From positions 1 to 37,790 of the forward strand of contig JAFRDE010000022.1 of assembly GCA_017403985.1 (NCBI GenBank): a DNA stretch of 37,790 nt, read 5' to 3'. The notes under the pieces were generated by a model. It saw only the letters and a program-made list of their open reading frames with translations, had not been told where the DNA came from and made no database searches. The DNA is from Ruminococcus sp. (GTDB lineage: Bacteria; Bacillota; Clostridia; Oscillospirales; Acutalibacteraceae). The position numbers and the translations under genes are program-made. Positions within the stretch are counted from its first letter, which is position 1. Every line of letters begins with the position of its first letter. Shown here one piece after another: positions 17,475-24,753 of this stretch.

Positions 17475-19000
17475 TATTTATGCCTCCTGCGTATCCATAC
17501 GATCAGTCCGACGATCAGGATGCCGATCGGAATGACGAATCGTACCAGTATCGAGGGGAAGGTGATCGCGTCGATCGAGGTGACGCCCAGCTCGTTGGCG
17601 GAGGGGTCCTTGCCCTCGATCACGACGCTGACGTCGTCGCGGTCGGACAGCGTATTGAAGAGATTGACGAAGTATGCCGCGTTGTTATAGGAGCTGATGG
17701 ACAGGTAGTTGGAGGTCACCGCCTCATAGGAGCCGATGACGACGATCGAGGAGTTCTTGCCGTCCTCCGTACCGTCGTTGCGTACGCCGACGGCGGCGCC
17801 GTTGAGCGCCTGATAATCGGGATCAAAGCTGTCGACGTCCTCCTCTTTCAGATCCATGGGGAAGAGGAAGCTCTTCTCGGAGGACAGCAGCAGCGGCGTC
17901 GCGATGGTGCTGTCGGTGATCGTGACCGGCATCGTCAGCATCATGACGACGGGGATATTCTGGTTGCGCAGTCCCTCGGTATAGGTGGTATCGTCGCCGT
18001 AATCGTATACGGAAACATAATGATTCGCGCCGGGGATGGTGTAGCTTTCGCTCGTTTCAAAGATGTAGCCGTACTGCACCTCCATGCCGTAATCGGTCAG
18101 CAGCGCGTTCAGGTTCGGGAAGTCCTTGACCTCGTGCTGATCGTTCGGGAAGTAGAAGAGGTGATGTCCGTACTTGCCGTCGTTGTTCAGCCAGTCGGAG
18201 AGGGTGGTGTAGGCGCTCTCGTCGATGTCGACGTCCGGATCGTAGATGATCACGAATTCGCTGTCCTCGGAGATGGAATCGGTCAGCAGGCTGACCTGTT
18301 CGACCTCGTAGGCGTTGTTCTCGAGGAGGGTGGTGAACGGCGTCATATCCTGTTCGCCCTGACCGCTGAGCACGGTCACCTTGGTTTTTTCGGCGGTGGT
18401 GACGTTCATGATCGCCGTCATGATCGCCTGTTCGACATGCTGTGCGTTGATGACGACGGTGCCGTAATAGGTGTACTGGCTCTCGTCAAAGGTAAACAGA
18501 TCGGTCATATCGACCGCGCGGTATTGGTCGCCGGATACGACGAGGACCGCGTGGCTGGACGACCAGTCGACCTGCGGGTAGTCAGCGGTAAAGGTGGGAT
18601 CGGCGGTGATGTCGACATAGTGCAGCTCGACATTGTCGGAGCTGTTTTCAATCGCGTGCAGCAGCTTGTTCGCCTGTACGCGGTACTTGTAGTTGTTGCT
18701 GTCGCCGCTCTCGAAGTCGGTCTCCTTCTGCAGGACGTAGAGTTCGACCGGTTCGGTCACCTCGGAGAGATAATCCACGGTCTCCTGCTGGAGCCGGTAG
18801 GAGGCGTTCTCCGTCACGTCAACGTACAGCGGATATCTATCGGCGACTGCCGACAGGACAATATTCAGCAGGACGATCGCCGCGATGAACAGGACCGTCA
18901 GCAGGATCGACACGGCGCCGCGGCGGGTGCCGCGCTGCTTGAGGAAGCTCTTGAAGCCGCCCTTTTTCTTTGTCTCGGAGGTTTTCTTATCGTTATTCAT
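17474..19000 (-). CDS. GldG-like ABC transporter auxiliary protein
   Basis: This 508-residue protein has a Lys-rich N-terminus, one membrane segment (about 30-52), a long extracytoplasmic region and a C-terminal membrane segment (about 485-503) ending RRRHK. The outside region has the GldG/ABC-type_uncharacterised layout (LYVDVTENASYRLQQETVDYL near residue 57, a KVTVLSGQGEQDM stretch, then DPDVDIDESAYTTLSDWL). GldG was named in gliding Bacteroidetes, but relatives occur in non-gliding Firmicutes beside an ATPase and permease. GGAGGTG precedes the ATG at 19000. It sits between permease and DUF4340. Confidence 0.9.
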   Translation of the reverse strand: MNNDKKTSETKKKGGFKSFLKQRGTRRGAVSILLTVLFIAAIVLLNIVLSAVADRYPLYVDVTENASYRLQQETVDYLSEVTEPVELYVLQKETDFESGDSNNYKYRVQANKLLHAIENSSDNVELHYVDITADPTFTADYPQVDWSSSHAVLVVSGDQYRAVDMTDLFTFDESQYTYYGTVVINAQHVEQAIMTAIMNVTTAEKTKVTVLSGQGEQDMTPFTTLLENNAYEVEQVSLLTDSISEDSEFVIIYDPDVDIDESAYTTLSDWLNNDGKYGHHLFYFPNDQHEVKDFPNLNALLTDYGMEVQYGYIFETSESYTIPGANHYVSVYDYGDDTTYTEGLRNQNIPVVMMLTMPVTITDSTIATPLLLSSEKSFLFPMDLKEEDVDSFDPDYQALNGAAVGVRNDGTEDGKNSSIVVIGSYEAVTSNYLSISSYNNAAYFVNLFNTLSDRDDVSVVIEGKDPSANELGVTSIDAITFPSILVRFVIPIGILIVGLIVWIRRRHK

Positions 19001-19011
19001 GCCGCACCTCC

Positions 19012-19716
19012 TTAGCTCCAGCGGCGCTTCTCAAACACTCTGACGCACAGGAAAAGGAAGATGGCGATGACAGAGAGGAAGAAGACAACGCTGGTCAAAC
19101 TGATGATTCCGTTGATGAAGTTGGTAAAATGCGCGTCGAACGAAATGCGGTGCAGAATCGAGGTGAACCATTCCGCGCTGATCAGATTCGACAGGGAGTC
19201 GAGCATATAGATCAGCAGTCCGACGCCGATGGAGATGACCGCCGCGATGACCTGGCTCTCGGTCAGAGCGGAGATGAACAGGTCGATGGCGATCAGCGCG
19301 CCGCCCATAAGCAGCATGCCCAGCATGGTGGTCAGAAAGACCGCCCAGTCGGGAGAGGCGTAGCACGCGATGATGAAGATATAGATGATATAGACCGCGT
19401 TGCAGATGCAGTACAACAGGAACGCGCCTAAGAACTTGCCCAGCACCATTTCCGTCAGGCTGATCGGAGCGGTCAGCAGGGCTTGGTCGGTCTTTTGCTT
19501 GCGCTCTTCAGAGAAGGAGCGCATCGTGATGATCGGGATGACCAGCATGACGATCATCAGCATGCTCAGGAACACATAGCTCATCGAGGTCGTGTTCGAC
19601 AGCAGGCAGTACATGTAGAAGAACAGTCCGGAGAAGAAGGTGAACACGGCGAGGACGATATAGCCGATCGCCGAATTAAAGTAGGAGCTCAGCTCTCTTT
19701 TAATGATCGCGGTCAT
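19012..19716 (-). CDS. ABC transporter permease (GldF/ABC-2 type)
   Basis: The 234-residue protein has about six membrane segments and no soluble domain. It begins MTAIIKRELSSYFNSAIGYI, the typical amphipathic interface helix of ABC-2 permeases of the GldF/NosY kind. A charged cytoplasmic loop (RSFSEERKQKTDQALL, about 66-81) is the family's coupling region. Its ATG overlaps the ATPase stop codon (TGATG). It would form the membrane channel together with the GldG-like protein. Confidence 0.92.
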   Translation of the reverse strand: MTAIIKRELSSYFNSAIGYIVLAVFTFFSGLFFYMYCLLSNTTSMSYVFLSMLMIVMLVIPIITMRSFSEERKQKTDQALLTAPISLTEMVLGKFLGAFLLYCICNAVYIIYIFIIACYASPDWAVFLTTMLGMLLMGGALIAIDLFISALTESQVIAAVISIGVGLLIYMLDSLSNLISAEWFTSILHRISFDAHFTNFINGIISLTSVVFFLSVIAIFLFLCVRVFEKRRWS

Positions 19717-20636
19717 CAGTCCTCACCTCCCTCGGTCAGTTTCAGGAAGCTCTCTTCGAGCGTCAGACCGCCCGGACGCATCATCAGGATGGGGCAGCCC
19801 GCCTTCGCGAGAGCGTTGAAGATACCGCGGCGTACGTCTCTGCCGCTTTCGTATTCGACGGTGTAGGTTTTGCCTTTTGCGGTGACGCGGGTCACGCCGT
19901 CGACGGAGCTGACGGCGTCGCGTACGGCGCTCGCGGAACCCTCCGCCTCGAGGATCAGTACGCCGCTGCCGCTGACGGCTTCGGATAATTCGTCGGTCTT
20001 CGCGTCGGCGACGATTTTGCCGTTGTTGATCATGACGATGCGGTCGCACACGGCGGAAACCTCGCTGAGCACATGGGACGAGAAGATGATGGTGTGCTTC
20101 TTGCCCAAGCTCTTGATCAGCTTGCGGATGTCGATGATCTGCTTGGGATCGAGACCGACGGTGGGCTCGTCGAGGATCAGCACGGGCGGGTTGCCCATCA
20201 GCGCTCCTGCCAAGCCTACGCGCTGGCGGTAGCCCTTCGACAGGTTGCGGATCACGCGTCCGGCGACGTCGGAAATCTTCACGACCTCCATGACCTCGCT
20301 GACATGCTCTTTCTTCGGCAGGCGTACCTTCTTCAGGTCAAAGACGAATTCAAGGTAGCGCTGCACGGTCATATCCTGATACAGCGGCGGCAGCTCGGGC
20401 AGATAGCCGATCTTCGCCTTTGCCGCCTTGGGGGTTTCGAGGATGTCGACGCCGTCGATCAGGACGTCGCCCGACGTCGCGCCCAGATACCCCGTGATGA
20501 TGTTCATCGTGGTGCTTTTGCCAGCGCCGTTGGGACCCAGCAGACCGACGACCTCGCCGCTCTCGGCGGTGAAGCTGACGCCGTCGACCGCTTTCACGCC
20601 ACCGTAGCGCTTGCACAGATTTTTCACTTCTATCAT
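19716..20636 (-). CDS. ABC transporter ATP-binding protein (GldA/CcmA type)
   Basis: The 306-residue ATPase has Walker A GPNGAGKST (34-42), a signature region LSKGYRQRVGLAGAL (about 133-147), Walker B LILDEPTVGLDP (about 154-165) and an H-loop SSHVLSEV. The C-terminal third (about 220-306) is the extra domain common in ABC-2 exporter ATPases. It is the first gene of a four-gene operon (ATPase, permease, GldG-like, DUF4340) joined by overlaps of a base or two or by short gaps. Confidence 0.95.
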   Translation of the reverse strand: MIEVKNLCKRYGGVKAVDGVSFTAESGEVVGLLGPNGAGKSTTMNIITGYLGATSGDVLIDGVDILETPKAAKAKIGYLPELPPLYQDMTVQRYLEFVFDLKKVRLPKKEHVSEVMEVVKISDVAGRVIRNLSKGYRQRVGLAGALMGNPPVLILDEPTVGLDPKQIIDIRKLIKSLGKKHTIIFSSHVLSEVSAVCDRIVMINNGKIVADAKTDELSEAVSGSGVLILEAEGSASAVRDAVSSVDGVTRVTAKGKTYTVEYESGRDVRRGIFNALAKAGCPILMMRPGGLTLEESFLKLTEGGED

Positions 20637-20649
20637 AGATTTATCTCCT

Positions 20650-20735
20650 TTGATACCGCAGGGAAAAGACGGAAAATCATTAGATTTCCGTCGGGAGGAG
20701 CAAGCCCCTTCCCTACAAGAGGTGAGATTGATACC
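20650..20735. repeat. Palindromic insert flanked by TTGATACC direct repeats in the ABC operon leader
   Basis: TTGATACC occurs at 20650-20657 and 20728-20735. Between them lie a GACGGAAA/TTTCCGTC hairpin (20669-20692) and the GGGAGGAGC/GCCCCTTCCC unit of the GTAGGG family (20692-20716). The eight-base direct repeats could be a target duplication left by insertion. The whole piece is in the 5' leader of the ABC operon. Confidence 0.5.
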
Positions 20736-20783
20736 TTAAGCCTTTTGTATCCCTGTACGGTATCCCATATTAAACCAATTTAC

Positions 20784-20792
20784 ATTATAGCA
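20784..20792 (-). promoter_or_regulatory. Extended -10 promoter of the ABC exporter operon
   Basis: On the minus strand TGCTATAAT combines a perfect -10 (20784-20789) with the extended TGN element. No good -35 is seen 17 bases upstream, consistent with an extended -10 promoter. The leader would be about 140 bases. Confidence 0.6.
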
Positions 20793-20838
20793 CAGAGAAT
20801 GGCATTAATCCAGTAAATTTATTGTAAATAATCTGTGA

Positions 20839-20875
20839 TAAAAAACAGAACCACCCGCCAAACGGATGGTTCTGA
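20839..20875 (-). terminator. Terminator of the CBM21-like secreted protein gene
   Basis: On the minus strand CAGAACCATCCG pairs with CGGGTGGTTCTG around a short loop, followed by a T6 run (complement of 20839-20844). Confidence 0.88.
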
Positions 20876-20913
20876 TAACAGTAATTTATTATATATGATC
20901 GACAGAATCGTTA

Positions 20914-21669
20914 TCAGTGATAGATGTAGTAGGATCTGTCGTAGTTCTCGCCGAAGTTGTTCGCCCAGTACTCTCTGCCGTTGACCTGATAGCAGATCGC
21001 GTACTCAAAGCCCTCGCCGGAAGCCTCAGCGCCGCTGATCGGGAGATAGGTGGTCCATTTCTCGGTACCGTCGTCGTTCGAAGCGGAATAGTGCATGGGC
21101 TCATCGTGGCAGGTGTTCCAGCCGTCGGTGGTGTAGCGAACGAATACGTTCTTGTGATAAGCGTAGTTCTGGAGCAGAGCGTTGACCATGAAGCCCTGAT
21201 AAGGATACTGATAGCCGAGCTTCTCGGAAACGATGTCAGCGCTGCCGATCACGTTGCCGTAGGTGTAATCCTTGCCGTTATTGTTATCCCAGTACGTCAC
21301 GCCGTTCGCGACATACTTGATGCAGTATTTGGTGTTGTAGCTGGTGAAGTTGGCTTTCCAGATCTTGGAGCCGTCGTTGAGGATGGTGTAGAGCTCGGCT
21401 TCCTGATCGCGCCACTGCTGACCGTCCATGTAGTTATAGTGGACATAGACCTTCTGGTTTTTGCAGTCGTCTCTGGTCTGGATGTATACTTCATAGCTGG
21501 TAAAGCCGTACTTGGAGAAGTAGGGGCTCGCGCAGTAGACGCTGACTCTGTGGTTTGCGGAGATGGGAGCGGCGCCTGCCGAAACGGTTCCCGCGACACA
21601 GAAGATGCTGAGGATCATGACAAGTGTAAGTACAATAGAAGCGATTCTGGTAATGCTGCGTGTTTTCAT
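20914..21669 (-). CDS. Secreted protein of two tandem CBM21-like carbohydrate-binding domains
   Basis: The 251-residue protein has a signal peptide (1 to about 33, ending VSAGA) and then two similar domains of about 100 residues (about 40-135 and 150-245). Each ends with a WDNNNGKDY or WANNFGENY motif, and the second contains VFVRYTTDGW; these are the ligand-binding signatures of CBM21-type (glycogen/starch-binding) modules. Key aromatics are present in both. No catalytic domain, dockerin, sortase or cohesin module is seen, so it is a free-standing binding protein, perhaps helping an amylase elsewhere. AAGGAGAG precedes the ATG. It is monocistronic. Confidence 0.85.
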   Translation of the reverse strand: MKTRSITRIASIVLTLVMILSIFCVAGTVSAGAAPISANHRVSVYCASPYFSKYGFTSYEVYIQTRDDCKNQKVYVHYNYMDGQQWRDQEAELYTILNDGSKIWKANFTSYNTKYCIKYVANGVTYWDNNNGKDYTYGNVIGSADIVSEKLGYQYPYQGFMVNALLQNYAYHKNVFVRYTTDGWNTCHDEPMHYSASNDDGTEKWTTYLPISGAEASGEGFEYAICYQVNGREYWANNFGENYDRSYYIYH

Positions 21670-21790
21670 AAGTAGTTCTCTCCTTTGTTATCGTTGGTAT
21701 TGTGCTTGAACTGTTTTCAGTCTGTTTCTATCGGGGAAAACGGAGAATGTTTTCGGAGGAATTCTCATTTCTTTCCCTGACTGCAAATAC

Positions 21791-21819
21791 ATCATAGCAG
21801 ACAAAAAACAGGAATTCAA
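21791..21819 (-). promoter_or_regulatory. Promoter of the CBM21-like protein gene
   Basis: On the minus strand -35 TTGAAT (21814-21819) and -10 TATGAT (21791-21796) are spaced by 17 bases. The leader is about 115 bases. Confidence 0.7.
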
Positions 21820-22093
21820 GGAGTTTCTTCAATTTCGATTTACTTTCTATTTTTTGTTGATATACGACAGTTTAGAGGGCTTTAGATTGTTGATAATGCA
21901 CAATAAAATTGCGTTTTTTCGCAGTGCGGTAAAAATCGGGCAGGATAAATTTTCGCCATTGTGCAAGATTTGACAGGCAGAAAGAATCGTGATCCGATTT
22001 GAATAAAAGACAAAAAACAGGAAGGGTTAAAATATCTGTAATTTGAACAGAACGAAGGTTGATAAGCATAAGTCTGTTGGAAGGATAAGAAAA
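21820..22093. other. AT-rich stretch without a supported gene
   Basis: I see no gene here. Overlapping minus-strand open frames of about 82 codons (21872-22130) lack ribosome binding sites and run through the terminator at 22094-22117, so I do not accept them. Base composition is clearly lower in GC than the neighbouring genes. Confidence 0.5.
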
Positions 22094-22117
22094 GAGCAGG
22101 ACAAACGCCCTGCTCCC
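22094..22117 (-). terminator. Terminator of the PH/SHOCT pseudogene
   Basis: On the minus strand GAGCAGG and CCTGCTC pair around an eight-base loop, followed by TTTTCTT. It lies about 20 bases past the final stop of the broken gene. Confidence 0.8.
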
Positions 22118-22133
22118 CAAATTGAAACAATTA

Positions 22134-22747
22134 TTATAAACCTAAAAGCTGTTTTTTCTTCGCGTCGAATTCTTCCTGAGTAATTGCGCCTATATCGAGT
22201 AATTCTTTGAATTTTCTGATTTCGTCGGCAACTGAAAAAGCTGCGGCGTTATTCTGCACAGGAGCCGGCTGATACTTTTGCTTCTTTATAGTATCAATTT
22301 GTTTCTTGACATAATTTGCAACTTCTTACATTTTTTCATTTGAAATAACGGATAAGTCATAAGTAAAAGAGTTTTCGTTAAAGAAATTGCTCTGGCGATT
22401 ATTGCCTGAGGAAGAAGCTGTTTCAAACTGAATATAGCCGATTGTCAGTCCCGACGGTTTATACTGAATTCCTATACAATCGGAAAAGTAAATCGTTTTT
22501 TCACCATCTGTTGCATTATGGGTCAATACAGAGCCAAAAGTAACTTTTGTGTTTATGACGACTTTATCTTCGTAGATATCAATATGTCTGCCTCTTACAC
22601 CATCAATAGAGTACACGTGATACTGCCCCTCGAACGGACCGACATGATTGTAACGAGAAATCGCCTTTTCTTTAGCCAGCTTATCTGTTTCTTGTTTATT
22701 TGAATCAATAAATCCATGAATTCAAGTAACAAGTTTGGTATCATCAT
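22134..22747 (-). pseudogene. Broken bacterial-PH (DUF4429-like) / SHOCT domain gene
   Basis: From 22616 down to 22329 one frame encodes a PH-like domain (YSIDGVRGRHIDIYEDKVVI, later IQYKPSGLTIGYIQF and NENSFTYDLSV). It stops at a TAA (22326-22328), yet the same frame goes straight on for 64 codons: EVANYVKKQIDTIKKQ, a linker, then a clear SHOCT motif IRKFKELLDIGAITQEEFDAKKKQLL ending at 22134. Upstream, sensible coding continues in the PH frame back to about 22705 (KQETDKLAKEKAIS) without a start codon. A start with MIPNLLLEFMDLL (22744) lies in the next frame, implying a frameshift in the A-rich tract near 22700. One nonsense codon and probably one frameshift therefore separate this from a single roughly 200-residue protein. 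Confidence 0.75.
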
Positions 22748-23065
22748 TGTATCACGCCTATTCCGTTTTTCAATCCCTAAAAGCGCAAATGTATAATTTT
22801 TCTGACGGTAAGCCGACGCGGGGGATAGCGGAAGATAAAAGGGAGATATCCGCTTCTCCGTAGGGGCGACCAGTGGTCGCCCGCAGAATGACGGGCGTTT
22901 CATTGATCGAAAACGTGAGATAGGAGAAAAACGTTTCTGCCAAGCGGACGAGCAATGCTCGCCCCTATGGAAACGTTGGTTCTTTACCTTAAGTATATGA
23001 TATAGCCACGCAGGGCCTTTTCGATGAAGTCGGAATCATCAAATCCGCTTCTACAACTAACGCAA
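22748..23065. repeat. Gene-free stretch with two GTAGGG-type palindromes
   Basis: The stretch holds GTAGGGGCGACCA-GT-GGTCGCCC (22860-22884) and, in the other orientation, GGACGAGC-AAT-GCTCGCCCCTAT (22944-22968), two members of the dispersed palindrome family, 60 bases apart and inverted. The minus-strand open frames crossing it read through both palindromes and have no start signals. Confidence 0.6.
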
Positions 23066-23090
23066 AAAGGGACTCCAGACGGAGTCCCTT
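23066..23090 (-). terminator. Terminator just outside the IS1182-like element
   Basis: A perfect 11-base stem AAAGGGACTCC/GGAGTCCCTTT with a four-base loop is followed, on the minus strand, by a T-rich run. It ends transcripts that leave the transposase gene. Confidence 0.8.
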
Positions 23091-24656
23091 TCAGTCTGTA
23101 GAAAAAGCCATGTTTCGGCGAAAGTCGAAGCATGGCTTTAGCGTTTGGAAAAGGAATTCTAAAAAACATAAGCCGTAACGAAAGAAAATGCAAGAAAACA
23201 AGTCATGAGAGTGGTGTTTCCTGCTCTTTGCTTTCCATAGCGCCAGCTTTTTGAGATTCATGGCAGCAAACTTAAGCCTGACCCAGTTGGTAACTGCGTT
23301 CAAGCCTCTGTATGGAGTGTATCGCATGGCGTGCTTTTCTTTCGCGTCTGCGAATACTCGCTCGATCTTCTCTTTTCTCTCTTTATACAAGTCTGCATAC
23401 TCAGGCGTTTGACGAACATCTTCGCAACGCTCTATGTATTCATACCAGATATGCTTGGTTACCGTCTTTACAAAATCCTTTGAAGCTGTGCACAAGTGCC
23501 TTGTAGGACAATTCTTACATATCTCGGGATCGCTCTTGTATTCTCTGTATCCTTCTCTGTTAGTCGTGCTGTAGTTCAGTATTTGGTATTCAGGACAAAT
23601 AATGCAGTCATAGTATTCATCATAGACATACTCGTAATACGGATGGTTACCTTTCTTTGTCTGCGGTCTGGTATATGGCGTATTTAATGCTCTGCCGTCG
23701 TCAATTACTTTCTTTGCTATGTGGGGAGTTTTGTATGCTGCGTCTACTGTAACCGTCTTTACCTCAGGATGTTTCTCTACTACTTTGTCATACACATCGT
23801 CAAAAGCAACACTGTCATGTACGTTGCCGGGTGTTACTTCCGTTTCTAATACAAACCCGTTTTTGTCGCAGGCAGTATGCGCTTCATAAGCAAACTGCTT
23901 TTTGTGCTCGCCCTTTACAAACAATCCGCTTTCGGGATCGGTTGTGCTTTTGGTGACTTCTTTGGTTTTCTTCTTGGCTTCTTTCTTGCGCCTTTTCAGC
24001 TTTTTCTTTGAAGTGTTATCTCTTTTCTTTTTAGGCTTGTCGGGAGTATTGTTATCTTTGCCGATGTTATCTTCTTCCTTCAAAGGCTTTTTGCCGTGAG
24101 CTATCCTATCCTCGTTGATTTCTTCGAGAAGTTCGTCGGCATATCTTTTTGCCGCGACAGGTACTTCTTCCTTGATCTTTTTCTTGGTGTTGGCATTGGC
24201 TTTGATGTGTGTTCCGTCAATGAATACTGCTTCGGCGTTCAGATATCCGGCTTCTGCTACTTCATCCAGTATCCAGTAGAATACCTTGTCTACTGTTTCT
24301 TTGTTGAATCTTTTCCTGAAATTGTAGCTCAATGTGGAAAAGTGCGGCGTTTCATCATGCAAACTGTAACCCAAGAACCAACGGTAACATACATTTGCGC
24401 GGACTTCACTTGCCACACGTCTGAGTGACGGAATCCCGTACAGATGCTGAATGAGCACCATCTTGAACAAGATTACCGGATCAATACTCGGTCTGCCGTT
24501 ATCCTCACAATACAGATCTTCTACAAATTCATATATCTTGCTGAAGTCTACCGCCGCCTCTATCTTTCGCAAAAGATGATCCTCCGGCACTAAATCCTCT
24601 AAGCACACAATCTCTACTAACATTCTGTTATTCACGTTCTTTTCCAACATTTCCAT
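23091..24656 (-). CDS. IS1182-family (DDE) transposase
   Basis: The 521-residue transposase has the DUF772 N-terminal region (EDLVPEDHLLRKIEAAVDF, then GRPSIDPVILFKMVLIQHLYG) and the DDE_Tnp_1 core with FIDGTHIKANANTKKK (first Asp about 150), VDAAYKTPHIAKKV and the late ERVFADAKEKHAMRYTPYRGL (catalytic Glu region). It is full length and apparently intact. Codon use is AT-richer than the neighbours, which fits recent arrival. The last codon is a TGA whose final base lies outside the terminal repeat. The start could also be the GTG at 24659. Confidence 0.95.
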   Translation of the reverse strand: MEMLEKNVNNRMLVEIVCLEDLVPEDHLLRKIEAAVDFSKIYEFVEDLYCEDNGRPSIDPVILFKMVLIQHLYGIPSLRRVASEVRANVCYRWFLGYSLHDETPHFSTLSYNFRKRFNKETVDKVFYWILDEVAEAGYLNAEAVFIDGTHIKANANTKKKIKEEVPVAAKRYADELLEEINEDRIAHGKKPLKEEDNIGKDNNTPDKPKKKRDNTSKKKLKRRKKEAKKKTKEVTKSTTDPESGLFVKGEHKKQFAYEAHTACDKNGFVLETEVTPGNVHDSVAFDDVYDKVVEKHPEVKTVTVDAAYKTPHIAKKVIDDGRALNTPYTRPQTKKGNHPYYEYVYDEYYDCIICPEYQILNYSTTNREGYREYKSDPEICKNCPTRHLCTASKDFVKTVTKHIWYEYIERCEDVRQTPEYADLYKERKEKIERVFADAKEKHAMRYTPYRGLNAVTNWVRLKFAAMNLKKLALWKAKSRKHHSHDLFSCIFFRYGLCFLEFLFQTLKPCFDFRRNMAFSTD

Positions 24657-24723
24657 CACCGTATCTATTATACCATAGATACAACAAAAAGCCCAGCCTT
24701 AGCTGGACTTTTTCGACAGACTG
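23092..24723 (-). mobile_element. IS1182-like insertion sequence, complete
   Basis: The ends CAGTCTGTAGAAAAAGCC (left) and, inverted, CAGTCTGTCGAAAAAGTC (right) match at 16 of 18 positions and enclose a single transposase gene. Length is about 1630 bases. No direct target repeat was found: CTTT precedes the left end and GGGC follows the right. Confidence 0.88.
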
Positions 24724-24750
24724 GGGCGGCTGTATGCCGCCTTATTTTTT
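24724..24750 (+). terminator. Hairpin between the insertion sequence and gerA
   Basis: GGCGGC-TGTAT-GCCGCC is followed by TTATTTTTTTT on the plus strand, a strong terminator for transcripts leaving the insertion sequence to the right. In the gerA direction the same stem has no T-run after it now, because the insertion sequence starts there. Confidence 0.75.
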
Positions 24751-24753
24751 TTG

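Noticed and set aside
17459-19015. A 518-codon plus-strand frame opposite the GldG-like gene
   Set aside because: Same reasoning: it is a mirror of a well-supported gene, is rich in Val, Asp and Arg, and has no ribosome binding site or family features.
21872-22130. Overlapping minus-strand frames of about 82 codons upstream of the CBM21-like gene
   Set aside because: They cross a terminator, have no ribosome binding site and show no family features.
22595-22903. A separate small minus-strand protein starting upstream of the PH/SHOCT pseudogene
   Set aside because: Its useful part (MIPNLLLEFMDLL) joins the pseudogene reading by a one-base shift; the remainder is out-of-frame sequence through a palindrome.
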